Source of the DNA: Promethearchaeota archaeon
GTDB taxonomy: Archaea; Asgardarchaeota; Lokiarchaeia; Sigynarchaeales; MK-D1
NCBI GenBank assembly: GCA_016839385.1
Contig: JAEOUK010000278.1
Span: 1-9,395 of the forward strand
Length of the DNA stretch: 9,395 bases
Direction: 5' to 3'
Shown here: in pieces, positions 5,683 through 9,395 of the stretch
Position numbering within the stretch: position 1 is the stretch's first letter
Layout of the letters: each line of letters begins with the position of its first letter
Notes under the pieces: model-generated
Database searches by the model: none
Told to the model about the DNA's origin: nothing
What the model saw: the letters and a program-made list of their open reading frames with translations, nothing else
Program-made: the position numbers and the translations under genes

Positions 5683-6897
5683 TCAGCTTTCTTGAGAAGA
5701 CTGTGAAGGCTTTCTAAAATGAATGTTTTCAATGACAAAATGACTCACTAAAAAGCAGAGTAGAACAGTGAGAGGGAAGATTATGAAAAGTTTTAATATA
5801 GCAAATAAACGTATGGATAAAAACAAAAGAGAAACACCAAGGAGAACGATGGGATGAAGAAGATACATGTTGTATGCACTCTTGGATACATTCTGAATTA
5901 TTGGTTTTTGTGCATTGAATTTTGTATAAAACCATCGGATTAATACAAAAATCATCCCCATACAAATAACACTATCCACTAAGGCGAATAGAAAAGCATG
6001 CACACTGAAACCTCCTGAAAACTCGACTAAATCTACTTCCAACGCAATTGCGATCCCAAAATCAATGTAAATTACCACCATTGAAATTATTATGGTAATT
6101 AACCAGATTTTCACATGCTTTTTTGTCATTTTTTCAAACCAACGATATCTAATGCAAATAATACCAGTACTGAACATTAGTAGATACTGAATGAGTTGGC
6201 CCCATGGAATTTCTAGAGGTCGTTCATCTATTGGTAAAACTATCCGTACAAAGAAAGTAAGAATACCCAATACGATAGCAAGAATAAGTAAATATATAAA
6301 TCGTGGAATGAGAAATTCTTCTGGAATACGTCGCTGAATCCAAGGAATCTTGATTATCTGGCGCCAAAGTGTATATAAAGCTGTAAAGATCAAAAGAACT
6401 CTAAGAAACCACATTGGTCCTCCAAAAGATATGAAGTCGATGAAATCACCCCAATTGTAAAATCTACTGAAATAATAATCAAAAAAAGACCCTTGTAACA
6501 TGGGATTAGTATTCCATGGAGAAATTCCTAATTTTGATAATAGAAAAATTATGAGTGGATTAAGAATTAAGATATAAACAAATAGAGGGATTCCTAGACG
6601 AACAAGTCGTTCTCCCCAAAATTTCCAAACTCCTTTTCGATCATAACTCTTTGGAGTAAAATAACCACCCAATAAAAAAAATAGTCCCAGTAATGAGGTT
6701 TGGAAAACCCCTCCAAGTGAAGCTACAATTAAGTAAAATATATTACTAACTGGATCGATGGGATTAAGCTCTTTATAGTACCACCACCCAATATCAAAAT
6801 ACGTTACCATAGTATGCCAAAAAATTATTATGATTGTAAAAAGAGTTTTTATATTATCAAGGAAGAGATACCTTATTTGTTTAGATTCTGTACTCAT
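5683..6897 (-). CDS. Membrane acyltransferase-3 family protein
   Basis: This 404-residue integral membrane protein has about ten hydrophobic helices and the acyltransferase-3 layout. The N-terminus RYLFLDNIKTLFTIIIIFWH (9-28) is the usual 'R-x-x-x-LDxLR...xxH' helix with the likely catalytic histidine H28. GGYFTPKSYDRKGVWKFWGE (77-96) followed by RLVRLGIPL supplies the conserved arginines R97 and R100 before the third helix, and GGPMWFLRVLLIF (159-171) matches the common GPxWFL motif. Relatives move acyl groups from a carrier onto sugars, lipids or glycans at the membrane; the acceptor here is unknown. It starts at ATG 6897 with no Shine-Dalgarno and ends with a polar tail (KPSQSSQES). It stands alone as a minus-strand gene, 200 bp downstream of the zinc-ribbon helical-protein gene, and converges with the DUF2807 gene. 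Confidence 0.9.
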   Translation of the reverse strand: MSTESKQIRYLFLDNIKTLFTIIIIFWHTMVTYFDIGWWYYKELNPIDPVSNIFYLIVASLGGVFQTSLLGLFFLLGGYFTPKSYDRKGVWKFWGERLVRLGIPLFVYILILNPLIIFLLSKLGISPWNTNPMLQGSFFDYYFSRFYNWGDFIDFISFGGPMWFLRVLLIFTALYTLWRQIIKIPWIQRRIPEEFLIPRFIYLLILAIVLGILTFFVRIVLPIDERPLEIPWGQLIQYLLMFSTGIICIRYRWFEKMTKKHVKIWLITIIISMVVIYIDFGIAIALEVDLVEFSGGFSVHAFLFALVDSVICMGMIFVLIRWFYTKFNAQKPIIQNVSKSAYNMYLLHPIVLLGVSLLFLSIRLFAILKLFIIFPLTVLLCFLVSHFVIENIHFRKPSQSSQES

Positions 6898-7097
6898 GAT
6901 ATCATAATACTTCTCATCAGTATGTGAAACTAATTCAGATCGGAGAAACTATTTTTTTTTTTCTACATTTAACTCTATTGATAAGAAATCAGGGAAATTT
7001 GATCTCCATACTTGTCATTATGGAATACATACATGAAAACCCTCTTATAAAAAACAAGAAAATAAAGGAGAAAAAGCAGTTATCGCCATGCAATTTC
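6898..7097. other. Intergenic region with T11 tract and possible terminator
   Basis: This spacer lies between two minus-strand genes. It holds an 11-base T run (6952-6962; A-run on the minus strand), the longest homopolymer in the window, about 55 bp upstream of the acyltransferase ATG. T-rich minus-strand sequence at about 7048-7076 (T6 at 7049-7054) may terminate the upstream gene. A 10-bp palindrome ATGATATCAT (6896-6905) overlaps the start codon. I see no credible gene here. Confidence 0.35.
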
Positions 7098-7931
7098 TCA
7101 TTTTTTAGATTTGTTAAAGTAGATGTTATATGAATTAATCCACATGCGTAAATGATTTGCGTTAGGTAAATTCTCTGTTGCATTTTTGATTAAAGCTTCG
7201 TCTTTAGCGCGTTTGAATGCCTCAATTGCTAGATTCTGATGATCCTCAGCTCTTACTACATTAATGATTGAGTCATAAGTGCAACTTAGAAAACTTTCAA
7301 TAAAACCGAGTAATATAATGAAGTCCGTAGGTTTAACTATAGTTTGTGCCAACTGAAGATTAGATAATACAGCATTCGTGTTTTTTGACTTTTCCATAGC
7401 ATTCAATGTATGATTTAGAAATACCGTCACTAAGGCTGTGAAAAAAACATCCAAAGCTGATTTTATATCGTCGTTGGTAGCATCAAACTTTTTTGCATTC
7501 ATAATAAGTTTGATAACAGGAGACTCTTCGCCTGAAATTGTTGCATCGATGTCTAAAACTTGAGGGGACGAGATTCCTAATTTTTTAAGCTGATTAATCG
7601 TATCTGCCGCATTTTTAAGGATTTCACGCATTTCTACGAAATTTTCAGTTGAAAAAGCTTCGTTGATGGCGCCTATTATTGGAGAACTTTTTAGTGCGTT
7701 AGAAAAGGCATTCCGGAAAGATGCAGAATCAGATATTTCCGATACGGGAAAGTCAATAAAAACGGGTTTTTTCGGAGTTGCGACGGTAGTTTTTAAAGAT
7801 TTTAACTTCTCTGCGTTTTTCTTTTTAAATTCATCTACTAATTTCCTAATATCTCCATTACAATGATGACAAAATATAAAATAAGGGGGATTGACCACTT
7901 TGTTGCAGTGAGGGCATATTAGTTGTTCCAT
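7098..7931 (-). CDS. Zinc-ribbon protein with helical domain, unknown function
   Basis: The 277-residue protein opens with a compact zinc ribbon, LICPHCNKVV...FIFCHHCNG, with ligands C6, C9, C21 and C24. A lysine-rich charged segment (29-55) follows. The rest is predicted mainly helical from its leucine/alanine periodicity, for example residues 74-118 and 147-210. I do not recognise a family for the helical part. There is no signal peptide or membrane segment, so it should be cytoplasmic. Ribbons of this kind at the N-terminus of archaeal proteins usually bind nucleic acid or partner proteins, but nothing here tells which. The ATG at 7931 has no Shine-Dalgarno; a TATA-like CTATATC (about 7947-7953, minus strand) lies about 20 bp upstream. 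The UbiA gene ends 95 bp upstream on the same strand, so co-transcription is possible but not shown. Confidence 0.75.
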   Translation of the reverse strand: MEQLICPHCNKVVNPPYFIFCHHCNGDIRKLVDEFKKKNAEKLKSLKTTVATPKKPVFIDFPVSEISDSASFRNAFSNALKSSPIIGAINEAFSTENFVEMREILKNAADTINQLKKLGISSPQVLDIDATISGEESPVIKLIMNAKKFDATNDDIKSALDVFFTALVTVFLNHTLNAMEKSKNTNAVLSNLQLAQTIVKPTDFIILLGFIESFLSCTYDSIINVVRAEDHQNLAIEAFKRAKDEALIKNATENLPNANHLRMWINSYNIYFNKSKK

Positions 7932-8026
7932 ATGTATCTAACTCATGATATAGGGTAATTGAGTTTAAAAATGCATTGGAAGATGAATAATGACTATTAC
8001 ACGTACAAGAGAAAGTAATTGAGCAT

Positions 8027-8929
8027 TCAACCAAAAACCGTTGTACCCAGAATAATTGCTAGACATATTAACGTACCCTGCCCCATCATGTAAAGCATAG
8101 TAATATTTTTTGCTAAACTTGGAGTCGGTTTAAACAGGAATAGTGTAGTAATGATCAAACCTGTAACAATAAATGCAATATCAAGATAAAGATAAATTAT
8201 ATTAAAGAAACCGGTGAAATATGCACCTAAACTAAGTGCATAAGCAATAATGAGACATATGGCGACGATTCGTGCCGTATTTTTCAGTCCAAATTTTTTT
8301 GGCAATGTCTGAACAGGTGTAATTTTATCTATTGGATAATCCCGTATATCTGTTACTCCTCTTCCTCCAAACATTGCGAAGAAGAACATTAGAGCAATCA
8401 AGATTAATCCTAAATTTGTTACTCCACTCGTCAATCCCATAAAAAAATAGAGAGTTTGTAGTATTCCCAGAGTAAATGAACGAGAGACTGGTGTTTCAAA
8501 CCAATGAAGTGCCAAACCGACTAATACAATTACTATTATTAGCCATGGTACAAATACCCACCAACTCATGTATCCGAAAACACAAAAAATTATAGATAAC
8601 GTTAAGGATAGAACCAAGAAAGACATAGAAAAGATGAATCCAGTTTTTACTGATATTTGCCCAGTAGCTACGGGATTGCTTCGAATTTCTGATCGAGGAG
8701 CAATTCTATCCATTTCTCGATCTGCACAAAAATCTAAGGAAAATCCAGATACAGCCAAGCACCAAGCAATTAGTGTCATTAATAATGAGTTAAGTAATCG
8801 AAAACTTCCAGGCAGATTGATCGTACTTGCATATGCAGCAGTTCCAGTTATAATTGATACCATAATCGTACGATTAGGACGAAATAAGAACATAACGGGA
8901 TATTTTAGTTGTCGGGGTTGTTCTTCCAT
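8027..8929 (-). CDS. UbiA-family prenyltransferase
   Basis: This 300-residue membrane protein has the two aspartate-rich motifs and helix layout of UbiA prenyltransferases, which attach isoprenoid chains to aromatic or lipid acceptors within the membrane using magnesium. Motif 1 is SLDFCADREMDRI (64-76), reading DxxxDxxxD where the family usually has NDxxDxxxD, and is followed by SNPVATGQIS, equivalent to RPIPSGxIS. Motif 2 is RGVTDIRDYPIDK (190-202), DxxDxxxD, followed by QTLPKKFG as in the usual TLPxxxG. In archaea the best-known member makes digeranylgeranylglyceryl phosphate for ether lipids; quinone or tetrapyrrole relatives are alternatives, and the substrate cannot be told from sequence. 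ATG 8929 gives MEEQPRQLKY, a typical short cytoplasmic tail; a GTG at 8956 would add nine residues. No Shine-Dalgarno is seen. Confidence 0.9.
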   Translation of the reverse strand: MEEQPRQLKYPVMFLFRPNRTIMVSIITGTAAYASTINLPGSFRLLNSLLMTLIAWCLAVSGFSLDFCADREMDRIAPRSEIRSNPVATGQISVKTGFIFSMSFLVLSLTLSIIFCVFGYMSWWVFVPWLIIVIVLVGLALHWFETPVSRSFTLGILQTLYFFMGLTSGVTNLGLILIALMFFFAMFGGRGVTDIRDYPIDKITPVQTLPKKFGLKNTARIVAICLIIAYALSLGAYFTGFFNIIYLYLDIAFIVTGLIITTLFLFKPTPSLAKNITMLYMMGQGTLICLAIILGTTVFG

Positions 8930-9294
8930 AGATATAGAATTGAGAGAAAAAAACACATAAAGATTTCGTTTTTGAATCGTTTTTCAAATTACCCTATACA
9001 CTTAAATAGCTCTTAAACTAACTTCCAGATGGAATATTGGTGAGGCATTCTTTTTTTAAAAAGAAAAAAGTTCGCCCTGAACTATCTCAAATATGAATTA
9101 TTTTTATCCTTGACCTCACCTTATTCCCCCGATAAAATTGCGATCGCAGGTTTTCAATTGATACAACGATCATATTACCGTCTCACATATAAATATTCTT
9201 GGGATCGTGGATCTATAATTTTCTTGGTAATATTGATTTCTATTTTAATGAGAGGAGTTTATTTAGTTCTTTATATGTGTAAAGGCACCGTGCC
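8930..9294. other. Divergent upstream region without a clear gene
   Basis: This 365-bp region separates the UbiA gene from the plus-strand gene at 9295. It holds a T-rich/A-rich inverted repeat (TTCTTTTT, 9048-9055, with AAAAAGAA, 9058-9065) and TATA-like boxes at CATATAAATA (about 9185-9194) and TTATAT (about 9271-9276). The second box is centred some 22 bp before the next ATG. A TTG-started 62-codon frame (9110-9298) with one hydrophobic stretch overlaps that ATG by ATGA; I do not consider it a confident gene. Confidence 0.4.
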
Positions 9295-9395
9295 ATGATC
9301 AACAAATGGGACCATCAATATACATTTCAATTCGATCGATTCTGTGTAGTTGCTGTTGATGGGCTTATTGAAGAAGATATTGATCAATTTGATTA
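9295..9395 (+). CDS. Start of an unrecognised gene (truncated by the window)
   Basis: An open frame from ATG 9295 runs without a stop to the right edge, giving 33 complete codons: MINKWDHQYTFQFDRFCVVA and then VDGLIEEDIDQFD. The sequence is polar with two short beta-like stretches and an acidic segment, with no signal peptide or membrane helix. I do not recognise it. There is no Shine-Dalgarno. A TATA-like TTATAT about 22 bp upstream could give a leaderless transcript, as appears usual for first genes in this window. An open frame of this length in AT-rich DNA is suggestive but not proof of a gene. Confidence 0.45.
   Translation, partial: MINKWDHQYTFQFDRFCVVAVDGLIEEDIDQFD

Noticed and set aside
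6937..6949. AGATCGGAGAAAC resembles the start of a common sequencing-adapter sequence.
   Set aside because: Only the first eight bases match well, and the flanking sequence continues smoothly as AT-rich genomic DNA. Chance similarity is more likely.
6924..7183. Short frames on both strands (6924-7133 plus, 6989-7183 minus) between the acyltransferase and zinc-ribbon genes.
   Set aside because: They are low-complexity, lysine/phenylalanine-rich translations of AT-rich spacer, overlap the end of a better-supported gene, and show no ribosome-binding site.
8568..8960. A 130-codon plus-strand frame opposite the UbiA gene.
   Set aside because: It is antisense to the conserved aspartate-rich motif region of UbiA, and its length is explained by the codon pattern of the real gene.
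7949..8998. The 12-mer AATTACCCTATA occurs on the minus strand at 7949-7960 and on the plus strand at 8987-8998, flanking the UbiA gene in inverted orientation.
   Set aside because: Several 12-base matches are expected by chance in a window of this size, more so in AT-rich DNA. There is no extension beyond 12 bases and no transposase.
1..9395. Search by eye for tRNA, rRNA, CRISPR repeats and insertion sequences.
   Set aside because: No T-loop GGTTCRAATCC-like sequence in a cloverleaf context, no regularly spaced repeats, and no transposase or terminal inverted repeats were found. A covariance-model scan would be needed to exclude a divergent structured RNA.

Overview
The window is AT-rich and reads like archaeal DNA, most likely from an Asgard lineage (Loki-, Thor- or Heimdall-type). 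The pointers are a Ras/Rab-like small GTPase homologue, genes that mostly lack a Shine-Dalgarno and instead have TATA-like boxes upstream, T-tracts rather than hairpins after genes, and a mix of archaeal-style zinc-ribbon proteins with bacterial-type families (DUF2807, TM2, AAA+ of the FGKRxE type). The lineage is an inference from gene content. No rRNA, tRNA, CRISPR array or insertion sequence was seen.

Left part (1-2581, all minus strand): a two-gene class I fumarase operon (beta subunit, then the start of alpha, which runs off the left edge); a Ras/Rab-like protein whose nucleotide-binding boxes are almost all degenerate; and a TIM-barrel enzyme of the xylose isomerase/AP endonuclease-2 superfamily. 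T-tracts follow the last two genes.

Middle (2839-4214, plus strand): a small membrane protein, then 24 bp later a truncated AAA+ protein that has lost its Walker A lysine, arginine finger and lid but kept Walker B, then a single-domain cupin. A perfect 16-bp palindrome sits at the cupin's 5' end.

4340-6897: a zinc-ribbon/TM2 membrane protein (minus) is divergent from a DUF2807 beta-repeat protein without a signal peptide (plus). The latter converges, with a 22-bp gap, on an integral-membrane acyltransferase-3 protein (minus).

Right part (7098-9395): a zinc-ribbon protein with a long helical domain of unknown function and a UbiA-type prenyltransferase (both minus), a 365-bp upstream region, and the first 33 codons of an unrecognised plus-strand gene leaving the window.

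There is no single obvious pathway. The genes look like separate short transcription units. The items most worth attention are the two degenerate P-loop NTPase homologues (857-1441 and 3178-3723), which look like intact, conserved-fold pseudoenzymes, and the pairing of the AAA+ pseudoenzyme with a small membrane protein.
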